Source: Anaeramoeba flamelloides
Lineage: Eukaryota > Metamonada > Anaeramoebidae
NCBI GenBank assembly: GCA_027625915.1
Contig: JANTQA010000057.1
Location: 9,300,001-9,364,000 of the forward strand
Reading direction: 5' to 3'
Length of the DNA: 64,000 nucleotides
Position numbers and translations under genes: made by a program. Shown here piece by piece: positions 23,214 to 34,019 of the stretch. Every line of letters starts with the position of its first letter. Positions within the stretch are counted from its first letter, which is position 1. The notes under the pieces were generated by a model that worked only from the letters and a program-made list of their open reading frames with translations, did not search any database and was not told the DNA's origin.

Positions 23214-24070
23214 TAAAAGTAATTATTAGCAAGTTTTCACTTTTTAATTTGGAAAGAGCATTTTTTTACAAAATATTAATAAAATTCTTATAATATAATT
23301 TTTTTTACTTTTTTTTTTTTTGATTACTAAAATTAAAATAAATTTAAAAGATAATATTTAGATTTTCTCTTTTACAAAATAAAATTCTCACCTTTTCACT
23401 TGAAAACAACATTTTTTTTTGATTTTTTCAAAAAAATTACTTGAATACAAATTTACTTTTCTTTTTTCAAATAAAAAAATAATTTTAATAATATAAAATA
23501 ATTAAAATACTTTGGAAAATTACATTTTTAAAATTTTAAATTAAACATTTCTGAAATAATTTTTTAAATTAATTATTTTCAAATTAAGCAATTTTTTAAC
23601 AATAATAATTTTTTATTTATCACTGAAGAACTTATAAGGAGTTTATTATTACTTTTTGTTGAGATAAATTAATAGATTCTTGATTGATTACACGAATTTT
23701 GATATCTTGAAAAAAATAATTATTAGTAAACAAGTTTTTAGAAACTAAAAAAAAAAAATAACTAGATATAATTCATATTTTGCAAATATAATAAAAAAAA
23801 AATGAATTTCATGAGATTTCGAAAAAAAAAGATATTTTTACAACAAATTAAATTTTTGAAAATTAAAAAAAGAAATTATTAAAATTAAAATTACTAATTT
23901 GTCATATTAAAAATAGAAGTATCCTCTTGATAATATTTTATTTTGAAACATTATTCAATATAAATGAAAATTTAAAATTTTCACTTTTAAGTTGTTGAAT
24001 ACTTATTATTAATAACATATAGTAGAATTTATATTTCTTTTATTAAATCTTTTTATAGGTTTTTTTTATT

Positions 24071-24310
24071 ATGGATCCTGTGACTTTTGGAGAAAATTTA
24101 GTATGTACTTAGTTTTTTTTTTAATTCACAAACTTAGTGAAAAAAAATAGTTTTAACTTAATTTTTGAAAATTAAATAAAAAAAAACTTTTGAAAATGTC
24201 ATACCTAACATTTAATTATAGATGTGTGATTTAAGTATATTCTATTGAAATTGTTTTATTAGGATTTTGACCCTTTCTGTGAATCAAGATGGAAAATTCT
24301 AAAGGAATAG
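24071..24310 (+). CDS. Doubtful two-exon micro-ORF, 25 aa
   Basis: ATG at 24071 opens ten codons (MDPVTFGENL) ending at a strong donor, GTATGT, at 24101. An acceptor TTTTATTAG precedes 24263 and continues in phase 0 with DFDPFCESRWKILKE and TAG. The two short blocks are visibly richer in G and C than their surroundings, and the 162-nt intron carries consensus ends, which is why I list it. The product would be tiny and I recognise no family. It may equally be a remnant of an older gene, or chance. Confidence 0.2.
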
Positions 24311-25189
24311 TCTTTTTTCAATTTTCGAAATAAATAGAAAATCCCTATTTTAGATTTTTTCATTTTATAAATTTCTTTCTATTAAAAAGAAGAATTACAA
24401 AAGAAAAAGGCTAAGTTATTACTCACCAATAATGAGATATTAAATAATAACATATGGACAATTTGAAAATATAAAATTATTTGCAAACTCGACAAATATC
24501 AATAGATTAACACAAATCAGATTTAAATGAAAAAAAAAAAAAAAAAAAAAGAAAACTAAGGAAATTAATTTTATACTTTATTCCCAACTAAATTTCAATT
24601 ATAATACAAGATTATTTTGTATTTTAATAAATAAAATTTAACCTAAAAGGATCATTTTTATAATTTTTATGTTGATTAATTTTTTTAAACAATGTTGACC
24701 CGATTTTCATGAAAATTAGGTATACACTTTTGAGTTTGTATTGTCTTATTCTTTTTTTTCAAAAAAAATATTTTTCATTTTAGTTTTTTTAAAATATTGA
24801 ATATCTTCTCTGATCTAAAAAAAAAAAAAAAAACAGAATAAATAAAAAATGTTTAAGAATTTTTAATGCATAGTGGTAAAATAAAAATAGATAAAATTTT
24901 CATGACCCATTTTTATTTCCAGAAATGAAACCATCAATTATTCTAACTTCAAAAACTCAAATCTGAAGTTTCACTAAAATTACACTTTTTCTAAAAATTA
25001 AAAAAAAATTTATTGGGTAAAAAAGAACATTTCAAATCAAAATTAGTATTTCAAAAATTATACCAAACTATCACCAATAAAAAAGTACAAGAATTTAAAT
25101 TTTTTAAAATTTAAAGATTTTTATTATATTATTTTATTTTGAAGGTAGGAAATTAATTTCCTCTGATACCCATGAGTTTTCTTTAATTA

Positions 25190-25400
25190 ACTAGATTTAA
25201 AGAAAATCAATAGATTTTCGGAATCAAAACATCAAATTAATAAAAAAAAAACACTATTAAGTTTTCTTGAGTTTTCTGATTATTTGTGAAGTGTTCTAGG
25301 TTTTTTTACCTTTTGAAATAAACCCAAAATTTAATAAATTTTCTGTTAATTTCATAAAGTAAAAAAAACCTAACGACAATTAATAGATTGTAAAAATAAA
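25190..25400. repeat. Hairpin-cassette remnant (family H)
   Basis: Shares 'gttttcttgagttttctg', 'aagtgttctaggttttttta' and 'aaaaaaacctaacgac' like words with the cassettes at 34490-35030, 47460-47850, 55290-55385 and 58425-58640. Inverted arms around AAACC-CAAAATTT are still visible. It is degenerate. Confidence 0.5.
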
Positions 25401-25599
25401 ACAGAAAACCCCACAATTTGATAGGTCTTAAATACACTTGCTTAATTTCAACTTTTTATTTTGATTTTTTAATAAAAAACCAGAAAATTCTTTATCCGTA
25501 ATCAAGGAAAAGATATATATATAATATTTATTTATAATAATATCATTGAAATTATTTTTGTTATTTTTGTTTATTTGTATTAATTCTTTAATCCAAAAA

Positions 25600-27110
25600 T
25601 TTAAATTATTTTCATAAGTTAGATAGTTACATAGAAAATATTTTTACAGAGACTATAAAATATCGTTTTTAAATTATTCAATTTATCAACATAAGAATAG
25701 ATGTTGAGATAATTAGTTAAAATTCTTAATTTTTTTAAAAAAGTTGAATCTCCCCATTTTAAATTTGGTTTGTCGTTTGTTGATATTATTATTATATCTA
25801 ATAATTTTGAAATATTACTGACCTTACTAATCAGAACAAATTATTATAAGTTTTCTTTAAAATTATTTAGATTTACCTTTGATAATTTCAATTCTTCTAT
25901 GTCCCAATTAATATTTTTATCTTTTTTTTTTTTTGGAAAATTGTAATTATGGTAGGGAAAAAATACCGTGCATGAAAAAAATCCCCTACAAGATTTTTAA
26001 TTATGAGTATTAGTAAAATTTTTTTCTAATTTCAATGAAATTCTTCTTATAAATAACCAATTTTTTTATGAAAGCCAAGTAAAAAACCTACCTAAAGTCC
26101 ATCAAAGTAAGGTGTCTCTAGAATACCCAAGTAATTGTTTGATAGCCATATGTTGATCAACTTTTTTTGAAAAACAATCGAGTTTTATTGAGGTTTAATA
26201 GAGTTTGGAAAATGATAATTTTTCTTCTTGTTTTTTGATTGAATGAATGGTGTTTTGAACAAGTGTGATTTCATCAATCATCATTTTAATAAGTGGGGAA
26301 GTTATAATTGAAAAAGTTTGATTCTTAAAAAAAGGAATTGATTGTAAATAAATGAAATTACACACTAATTTTACTAATATTCACAATTCAAAATCTTGTC
26401 AGGGATTTTTTTTATATCCGGTATTTTTTTCACTGCTCTAATTTAAAAAGTTTTTTAACTCCCAAATTTTCAATTTTTTTTTGAGTTTTTATCTTCTTTT
26501 TCGGGATTGAAATTCTGAATTGGTCAATTTTTCCTTCAGTTTTATATATTATTCTAGGAAAATCTCGATGAATTTTAAGAATTTTGTTATCTAATAATTT
26601 TTAAGAAAATCAACAGAGTAAAAAAATTTTTGAGTCCAATTAAAAATTACAAATCCATGAAAAATTGGTCAATATATATTGATTCAAAAATTTGTAATTT
26701 TACCCCATTAACAATGAGTTTTTTTAGTTAAAAATAAGTTTTATTTTTTAAAGGTTAACTTTTTCTTCTTTTGGTTTTATTTTATAAATGTTTTACTTTA
26801 TCTAACTATAAATTCCTAAATATTGAATTTTAGATATTTCTTTTGATTTTAATGTTTAAATAATATTGGAGATCATTCCAAATTCTCGAATAATTTTATA
26901 TTTTTTTCTAGTTTTTTATCAAATTTCTGATATTGGCCCTTCTCATATCATATCAAATCAAATCATCGTGCAAACATTTCAAAATATTTAACAACCATTT
27001 AATTTTTTATATTAAAAAATGACCAACAAAACCAAACAATAAAACCAAAAGAGGGTCTCTTTGATTAACTCCTAAAATTTAATGATTATAATCCGAATAA
27101 AAAATTTATT
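25600..27110 (-). mobile_element. Decayed LINE (non-LTR retrotransposon) RT segment
   Basis: On the minus strand the reverse-transcriptase palm is recognisable in order. GVNQRDPLLVLLF (about 27035-27073) matches the GVPQGSPLSPLLF block. HDDLI (about 26955-26975) is a degenerate YADD active-site box. KISKIQYLGIY (about 26811-26843) matches the K-x-x-YLGI block. The frames are broken by several stops and shifts, so the element is dead. An M1 MITE (25947-26441) sits inside it. Related remnants lie at 34020-35740 and 58970-60910, all on the minus strand. The clade cannot be told from this. Confidence 0.75.
25947..26441. mobile_element. MITE family M1, copy 3, nested in LINE
   Basis: Left end 'ggtagggaaaaaataccg', right end 'ggtatttttttcactgct', with an interior nearly the same as copy 1. 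It interrupts a LINE segment whose flanking sequence ('cttttttttttttggaaaattg') is continuous in the related LINE at 59530-59560, so the MITE arrived after the LINE. Confidence 0.88.
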
Positions 27111-27472
27111 TCGATTTCAATCAAGTTAAAATTATACTTTGTTTTCTTTTTCTTTCTTTTTTTTTTTTTGATATAACTTTTGAAAATCAAACCAAACTTT
27201 AAATCTGAGATGATAATGGAGTATTATTATTATTCCGAGTATATATTTTAAAATCTATGAATGAAAAAAAAAACACTTTAATATATTTCATTAATAATAA
27301 TAATAATAAAAAAATAAAATATAAGATTTTAAAGTAAATTTAAAAATTTTTAGAATTTATTTAAATATATCAGTAAAATTATTAAAACTCTTTTAAATAG
27401 TATAGCATGTTGTAAATTCCGAAATTTAATAAATGAGATCAAAAATAAAAATGAATAAATAAAATAAATAAA

Positions 27473-30400
27473 TTAAATTTTAGCACCATCACGTGGGAAA
27501 ACAATTTTATCTAATTCATGGCTTATGTTCATAAAAGCAAAAGTTGAAGTAATACCTGTTGATGAGTAATTTATATAAGGTTTTTTGAACTTAGAATATT
27601 GTCCACACAATACTTGGTAAATCTCATCGAATTGTATTATCAAATAATTAACAAGATGGTTTTCATCATTATTAGTCTCACTAACTAACAAAGAATTGTG
27701 ATACCTGTCTGCGAGATTATGTTGTATTATTTTAGAGGCGATTATAGCGTTTGACGCTGAAATCCAAGTGGCATATAAATTAATAAAAAATAGAAATTCC
27801 ATTAGGAAGGTATACATCTTGGAGTTTCTCTCTTTATTGTCTGCACCATAGCAAATGATGAAATATAATTTGATTCTATTTTTCGCCAACAATGCATAAT
27901 CCTTAATAATTATTTGCTCCTCGACAGTTAAAAAGGTATTACCAATTAAAATTTTTTTAACAAAGGGATTGACCCAAGCTACAAATCTGCCAAAAACGTA
28001 TGTAACCATTTTCTTGAAAAAGAAATTACCCTGTGATTCATGGAAGGTTTTGTAAGAGTCCAATATTCGCTTATATTTGTTCAACAAATTATCCTTTGGG
28101 TCACAGAATCTATTGATATAAATATTACCAAAGGTATTATGGATCTGATTATAAGTTATGGGCAGGTGGTTTTTTTCTTTATTTAATATTAATTGATTGA
28201 CCTTTATTGATCTGGAATAAAAGGTAATCGCAAAGTACAAATTATCGATGATATTAAAGCCAAGTTTGCCCAAGTATTTACCATTCTTTGCGAGCGCCAG
28301 ATATTTCAAATCTGAGTTATAGCAGAAGGTGAGAATGTCATTGGTCTTGAATTCAGGGCAAAACTTAAACTTATCTGCATTGCCAAACCCATCACCAAGG
28401 CCATTTATAGCACAACTGCCGGGCAACTCGCCAAGTTCGATCTGGCTGTCTAATTGTTCTCTATAGTTCAACAATTTTTTATCGCCCTTTTCAAATTTTC
28501 TTTGCGATTTGATAGTCTCGGATAACTTTGGAGTAAGACCAACTTTGATGCCAGCCTTGGGGACAAACCTTTCAAATTGGATCTCCCAAATATACGAACC
28601 AGATCCACCCATTGGTAAGCAATTTTGCGAGTAAATTGTAAAAAACCCACCCTTTTCTGGTAAATCAATTACCTTGTAACCAATCATTTCTTGATTATTA
28701 TTCGACCGATCAATTGCTTTCCCCACTTTAACATATTTGGAACCGCCCTTCAACAACCCAAGCATTGGGTTAAAATATTGTTCAAAACTGATCCTTTCTT
28801 TAAATTCTCTACCGTGATTCATCTCCTGGTTCCTTTGACTTTCCTCCACTAATTTATTTGTTCTTTTAATCAAATCACCCAATACCCCCTTCCTCACATG
28901 ATTATATTTTTCTTTGGTATCCATTTCTAATTTCCCCTTATTTTTTTTTTTTAATTCGTCTTTTAAGTATTTTTCGATCGGGAAGCTTTCAAATAATTTT
29001 TTTTTATTTTCAATTTCAAAAGTTTCCATAAATTTTTTCTCTTCATTATATTTTTGTATTTGATCATGTATAAAGTTAAATTTTTTATTCTCATTCTTTG
29101 ATTCTAAAATAATTTTTGGATTTAGTTCACTTCCAAAATGATGATCCAAATTCTCATCCTTTTCTTTGAGTTGCTCTGTTGTCATGCGCCTTGGCTCATA
29201 ATATCTTTCACCACTTGCTTCTACAATTCTTTGTTGTAACATTTGATCGATCGTATCCTTTTCAATTTTGGAATAATTATTAATTTGCTTATCAAGACCC
29301 TTGTTTTTATTATACAATAAAATGGTTTCGTCCTCTGATGCATCAAAGCTCAATTCAGAACTTTGTTCTTTTAATAATTCTTCGTCAAGTTTTTTCATTT
29401 TTTCTTTTAATTTTCTTTGTTCCTCCATTTTTTTTTGTTTTATTAATTGTATTTTATTCTTTTGTTCTTGATCTGAAGAAAAGTCAGATGAAGATTCGTC
29501 AAAAGTTTCCTCCTCTTCTTCTTCGTCATCATCAGAGAAATCTTCTTCTTTTTTTTCTGATTTAAAGCGTTTTTTCACTTTCATTTTTTTTTTTTTTTTT
29601 TTGTCTTTCTTCTTTTGAATTGGTTTGAATTTTTTTCTTTCCATTTCTTTTTCCTTTTTGACTTCCCTTTGTTCTTCTTTTTCATATTCTTTTTCCATTT
29701 CTTCTTTGATTTCTTCTTCCGATGATCTATAATAACCCATTTCCAGCTCCATCGCAATTTGATCACCTTTAGCGTTACTTTTTTTTTTGTTTTTCATACT
29801 TGGCATTTTAACGGAAGGTAGAGTTACAGATGGTACTGAGAAAGTTGGCATAGGGAATGCTGATTTTTTTTTTTTTGACCTTTTTTTTGATTTTCGGACT
29901 GATTTAGATTTTCGGACTGATTTAGGTTTCAGGTAGCTGTCGTCTAAACCTATCCCAGCGAAACCACTTGCCATTAGGACAGGCCCTGATTCCTCTCTAC
30001 GGTAAGAATCTTCAATTGTTGGATCATATATCTCGTCAAGCCCACCATTTTGCATTAATAGACTTTTTAATTTCACCTGATCCTGATTTAATTCATCCAA
30101 AGCAATATCATCATCATCATCATAATCACTCTCACTAGAGATGCCTCCAAATAAGCCTATTGCCCCCCTTTTTTCTTCCTTTCTACCTAATCTTAAATCC
30201 ATTTCCATTTCCATTTCCCTTTTTACTTCCATTTTTTCTTCTTTTTCATATTCTTTTTCCATTTCTTCTTTTTGATAATGTTTATCAACGAAACCTTGGC
30301 TAATATCTTTTAGTAATAGATTAGATAATTCTGGTATCATTAAGTCATTTTGTTTGAGTTGCTGCTGCTGCTGCTCTTGTTGGGGGAGGAACGGTGTTGC

Positions 30401-31942
30401 TGTGTTCACTACCATTTGTTTTGGTGGTGAAAAACTACCCATTCCTCTTCCCATTCCTCTTCCCCTTCCCCTTTCCATTCCCCTTCCCCCTCTCCTTCCC
30501 CCTCTCCTTCCCATTCCCCTTCCCATTCCCCTTCCCCTTCCCCTTTTCCCTCCCCTTACACCCCTTCCCCTTTCTCTTAACCTTCCCCTTCCTTTCCCCC
30601 CTGATTTTTTTATCCTAAAACTAGATTTACTTTTTTTTTTCTTTTTCCCAAATAAATCTTTTTCTCTTCTCTTCATTTCGTTACTAAATCTTATTTTTTC
30701 TTGTCTTTCCTCTTCTCTTTTATATAATTCCATTTCATATTTTAATCTTTCCCTTTCATCCATAATTTTTAATTTATTTTCTTCCATTTTTCTTCTTTTT
30801 TCTTCTTCTCTTCTTTTTCGTTCTTCCATAATTTTTTTCAAGTGTTTTTTTTCTTTTTTTTTTAAAATTAAAGTTTCCATTTTATAACTATTTTTGATAA
30901 TCTCGTTTAAATGCGTTTGATCGGTTCTTAATGAGACACCGCTTTGTAAGGACTTCTGTTTTTTATATAATTGTTCATGATCCCAAAAATTTCGATGTTG
31001 CTTTTGATTTAAATCCGTCCATTCCTTTTCTGTTGAGAATTCCTTTGCTAAATTTTCAAGATATTTATTTAAAGGTTGACTTAAACTTCCAGTTTGATAA
31101 CTTAAATAGTTTCCTATCCCCTTATCGTAATAATCGTCACTAATTTTAAATTGAACTTTATCAATAAAAAACCACGCCAAATTGTTTGGATACTGTGGCC
31201 CGGTGCCAACAAAGTACATCGACGCATAATCATTTTCTTGAAATAAGGCATATTTGGCGCATTTTCTAACCCTTCGATAACCTGGAGTTGTGTCTGTAGT
31301 TTTTATATCTCTTTTCACGACACTTTCAATACACCAAGAATCTGGATCATCGGGTGCAATAAATTTAGCTAAAAGTGTACGATCACAGCTCCTCCCAATG
31401 GCTATGTATTTGATCCTATTTTCGGCCACAGTGACACCGCCTCCTAAATCAACTTCATTCGTTTTAGCTGGATGGAAGGCAACATTTAAAATAAACCCGC
31501 AATAGGTAACTAATCCTAATAAATTTAAAAGTGTGAAAAATAATAATATAACTTTCCCAAACAAAGTCAAATCCATAAAATCCTTAATTTCTTGAATAAA
31601 GGTATAAATTAACGCAGAAACCGTCAGAAGTGTTGCAATACCAAATAAGGCCAAATAAATATTCCGATATATTTTTGTCGCCAAAATTTCAATTTTTGTG
31701 CCATCCTTTTTCCTAAAAATCAATTTTCTTCTTAGTTGGTCCATTAAATTGACGCCACCAATAACAACTTCCTTTTCCATCATCACAGAATAAAAAATTA
31801 CCAAATAAAATAAACACACTAACGAATACCCCACAACTACACCCACAGTGATTTTTAAATCCAATTGTAAGACATCATTCAACGAATGCCATAAGCTAAA
31901 TACCACACATCCTTGTATAATAGTAATAACAATAAAAATCAT
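27473..31942 (-). CDS. Four-TM, coiled-coil, RG-rich, SPRY-domain protein
   Basis: Single-exon gene of 1489 aa starting at the ATG at 31942; an in-frame TAG lies a few codons upstream. Four hydrophobic segments (about 1-19, 31-53, 92-115, 126-153) suggest an integral membrane protein. Next come a small cysteine-containing region, a highly charged coiled coil (about 347-434: EERKRREEEKRRK) and an RG-rich tract (about 447-502: GRGRGMGRGMGRRGGRRG). Long Lys/Glu and Asp/Glu low-complexity regions follow. A SPRY-like domain (about 1066-1257) has IWEIQFERF, IKVGLTP, GFGNADKFKF, DILTFCYN and LALAKNGKYLGKLGF. The C-terminus is helical, with a hydrophobic stretch near 1390. SPRY domains bind proteins and RG tracts bind RNA or become methylated, so a membrane-tethered scaffold is my inference. 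I know no family with this architecture. Confidence 0.85.
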   Translation of the reverse strand: MIFIVITIIQGCVVFSLWHSLNDVLQLDLKITVGVVVGYSLVCLFYLVIFYSVMMEKEVVIGGVNLMDQLRRKLIFRKKDGTKIEILATKIYRNIYLALFGIATLLTVSALIYTFIQEIKDFMDLTLFGKVILLFFTLLNLLGLVTYCGFILNVAFHPAKTNEVDLGGGVTVAENRIKYIAIGRSCDRTLLAKFIAPDDPDSWCIESVVKRDIKTTDTTPGYRRVRKCAKYALFQENDYASMYFVGTGPQYPNNLAWFFIDKVQFKISDDYYDKGIGNYLSYQTGSLSQPLNKYLENLAKEFSTEKEWTDLNQKQHRNFWDHEQLYKKQKSLQSGVSLRTDQTHLNEIIKNSYKMETLILKKKEKKHLKKIMEERKRREEEKRRKMEENKLKIMDERERLKYEMELYKREEERQEKIRFSNEMKRREKDLFGKKKKKSKSSFRIKKSGGKGRGRLRERGRGVRGGKRGRGRGMGRGMGRRGGRRGGRGMERGRGRGMGRGMGSFSPPKQMVVNTATPFLPQQEQQQQQLKQNDLMIPELSNLLLKDISQGFVDKHYQKEEMEKEYEKEEKMEVKREMEMEMDLRLGRKEEKRGAIGLFGGISSESDYDDDDDIALDELNQDQVKLKSLLMQNGGLDEIYDPTIEDSYRREESGPVLMASGFAGIGLDDSYLKPKSVRKSKSVRKSKKRSKKKKSAFPMPTFSVPSVTLPSVKMPSMKNKKKSNAKGDQIAMELEMGYYRSSEEEIKEEMEKEYEKEEQREVKKEKEMERKKFKPIQKKKDKKKKKKMKVKKRFKSEKKEEDFSDDDEEEEEETFDESSSDFSSDQEQKNKIQLIKQKKMEEQRKLKEKMKKLDEELLKEQSSELSFDASEDETILLYNKNKGLDKQINNYSKIEKDTIDQMLQQRIVEASGERYYEPRRMTTEQLKEKDENLDHHFGSELNPKIILESKNENKKFNFIHDQIQKYNEEKKFMETFEIENKKKLFESFPIEKYLKDELKKKNKGKLEMDTKEKYNHVRKGVLGDLIKRTNKLVEESQRNQEMNHGREFKERISFEQYFNPMLGLLKGGSKYVKVGKAIDRSNNNQEMIGYKVIDLPEKGGFFTIYSQNCLPMGGSGSYIWEIQFERFVPKAGIKVGLTPKLSETIKSQRKFEKGDKKLLNYREQLDSQIELGELPGSCAINGLGDGFGNADKFKFCPEFKTNDILTFCYNSDLKYLALAKNGKYLGKLGFNIIDNLYFAITFYSRSIKVNQLILNKEKNHLPITYNQIHNTFGNIYINRFCDPKDNLLNKYKRILDSYKTFHESQGNFFFKKMVTYVFGRFVAWVNPFVKKILIGNTFLTVEEQIIIKDYALLAKNRIKLYFIICYGADNKERNSKMYTFLMEFLFFINLYATWISASNAIIASKIIQHNLADRYHNSLLVSETNNDENHLVNYLIIQFDEIYQVLCGQYSKFKKPYINYSSTGITSTFAFMNISHELDKIVFPRDGAKI
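30435..30600. repeat. Minisatellite coding the RG-rich tract
   Basis: Imperfect repeats of CCCATTCCCCTTCC-type units (plus strand) encode GRGMGRG-type repeats on the minus strand. This is by far the most GC-rich block in the window, and its length probably varies between alleles or paralogues. Confidence 0.8.
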
Positions 31943-32752
31943 CAAAAAGCCGGTTCGGGCTTCTTTCTATTTAATTTTTAATTTGATTTGAATTTTTTTT
32001 TTTTTTTTTTTTGGTTAAATAGACCACAATAAACCCAAAATCAGTAAAAATGATTTTTTTTTTCTTATTTATTAAATAAAGTATGAATATTTAAGGAATG
32101 GAATTTATTTTAAACAATGAAGAAAGAAATAATAAAGGTTGAAAAAAATATTAAAAACAAAAAGTCGAAAAAAAAAAAAAAACTAATAAATTGCCCCTGA
32201 TTTTAGAAATGATAATTTGCAAAACAACAGATATGAAATTCTTTATTACATTTATAACAATGATGAAATTTGTAAAAAGATGTTTAAATTTTATTTAGTT
32301 AAAAGATTTTATTTTATTTTTTTGGCTAAATTGGTTTTTAAAATGTAAAAATTTGAGTTTTTTTTTTAATTTACGAAAATGAATTTTTTTTATTTCCTTT
32401 CTTTAAGATTTTTGGATATTTTAATCTCGAATAATTTCTGAAGTGAAGAGTGATCTGGGTATTGATAAAATTTTTTTTAATACTTCACAAAACGTACTTA
32501 AAAACGTTTGGTTATTTTGTTCAAAACAATGATCTTTTCAATTTGTTAACAATAACTACTGAGCTTTGACTTATATTTTAATTTTGCCATCATAAAATGT
32601 ATCGTGAAAAAAAAAATTAAAGTAATTTTTAAAAAGTGTAAACAAAATTTTTTTTAATAGTGTCCTAAAAATCAGTTCATATTGAAGTCTTGGCAACTGT
32701 TTTGTTTGATAGTTCAAAAAAATTTTTATCACCTTTTATTAAAATGACTGTA

Positions 32753-33017
32753 GCCCTAATAAAAAAAATTTTTTAATAACATGTTATGAACATGTTGTAA
32801 AGGTGTTATAAAAGCTTAAAATGTTATAAAATTTTATAATAAAAACTTTTATAACACAAATATTTGTTACAAAATGTGTTATAAAATTTATAATATGTTA
32901 TAAGCCTGTTATAAGAACATTTTTTTAAAAAATATTGAAAAAATCATCATATAAAAGGAAATTTTGTTATCAAAATGTTATATAGATGTTATAAAAAAAG
33001 TTTTTTTTTATTAGGGC
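32753..33017. mobile_element. Fold-back element with TGTTATAA subrepeats (family M5)
   Basis: About 265 bp ending in the perfect inverted repeat GCCCTAATAAAAAAAA. The interior is filled with variants of TGTTATAA in both orientations (for example at 'ggtgttataaaa', 'aaaatgttataaaatttt', 'tatgttataagcctgttata'). No open frame and no obvious target duplication. Only one copy is seen in this window, so mobility is inferred from structure alone. Confidence 0.7.
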
Positions 33018-34019
33018 AGCCTTCATGATTTTTTGTTTTTTTAAAAATCCAATCAAAAAAATTATTTTGAATAAAAAAAAAAAATTTTTTTGTCAAAATA
33101 AGAATTTTGAAAATTTTAGATCAACCAAAAAAAAATCTTGAAAATCATTTAAAATAGTTTTTTATAATTTCGAAAAATCAAATTCAAAAAAAAAATTTCG
33201 ATTTCTAACTTGGTGAGTTACATCCAAACTTGAAAAGAATAAATAAATTTTTCACTAGTAAATTGAAGTTTAAAAAACCTAATAAAAAAATTTTGAAATG
33301 TATTAGTTATATTGTTTAAATTTAATGGTAATTCTTCTCAATAGTTAAAAATTTCAGAAAAAAGCAATTAACTTTTTTAAAAATACTAATATGAGAAAAG
33401 AGGGAATATTGTAAATTTATAAAAAAAATATAATTTATATTTTAAAGCAGCTACTTTGAACAAATAGAATTAAATGTATATAATAAGGATTTTTATTTTT
33501 ATTTATTTATTTTATTTTTTTTTTTTTTGAATTATTTTTTGAAAAAGATGAGAAACTTGAGAGTATAAGTACCCTCCAAAGATTTTTAGAAATAAAAAAA
33601 AGTAAAATTTTGACATTTTTTCAAATATTTAAAGTTGATTCTTTTTGATGGCATTACTGGGTGTTTTGAAAAGATAAAAAATGTTATATTATTTCAAATA
33701 AGAGGAATTAACAACTTCTCCTTAAATAATGATAATAATAATAATTTTTTTTTATAAATAAAAGAAATAAAAGGGCAAAGTTTTAAAAAAGAATCAAATA
33801 ATTTAAATGAAATCACAGCTTTATGATTTTTCTTTATAAAATAGTGATAATATATTATCAAAACATTTCATAGAAATATATTATAATCATGGAGAAATAA
33901 TAGACTCTTATTTTCGGAATATTAAACTTGTTCGAAATATGTTCTATTTCTTTCTTTCTTTCTTTTTTCTTTTATTATTTAAGAGAGGGGTTATTAGCCC
34001 CTCTTGTGTGCCCGAATTC

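Larger units (their letters stand above)
23214..27472. other. Region between MTHFR and the minus-strand SPRY gene
   Basis: Contains a doubtful micro-ORF (24071-24310), a hairpin-cassette remnant near 25190-25400, and a decayed LINE segment (about 25600-27110) holding an M1 MITE. The remainder is AT-rich with long A and T runs and shows nothing further. The last few hundred bases (27111-27472) should contain the 3' UTR of the minus-strand gene ending at 27473. Confidence 0.6.

Noticed and set aside
30354-30887. 177-codon plus-strand frame rich in Pro/Leu/Phe
   Set aside because: Antisense of the RG-rich and charged part of the SPRY gene; no independent motifs.
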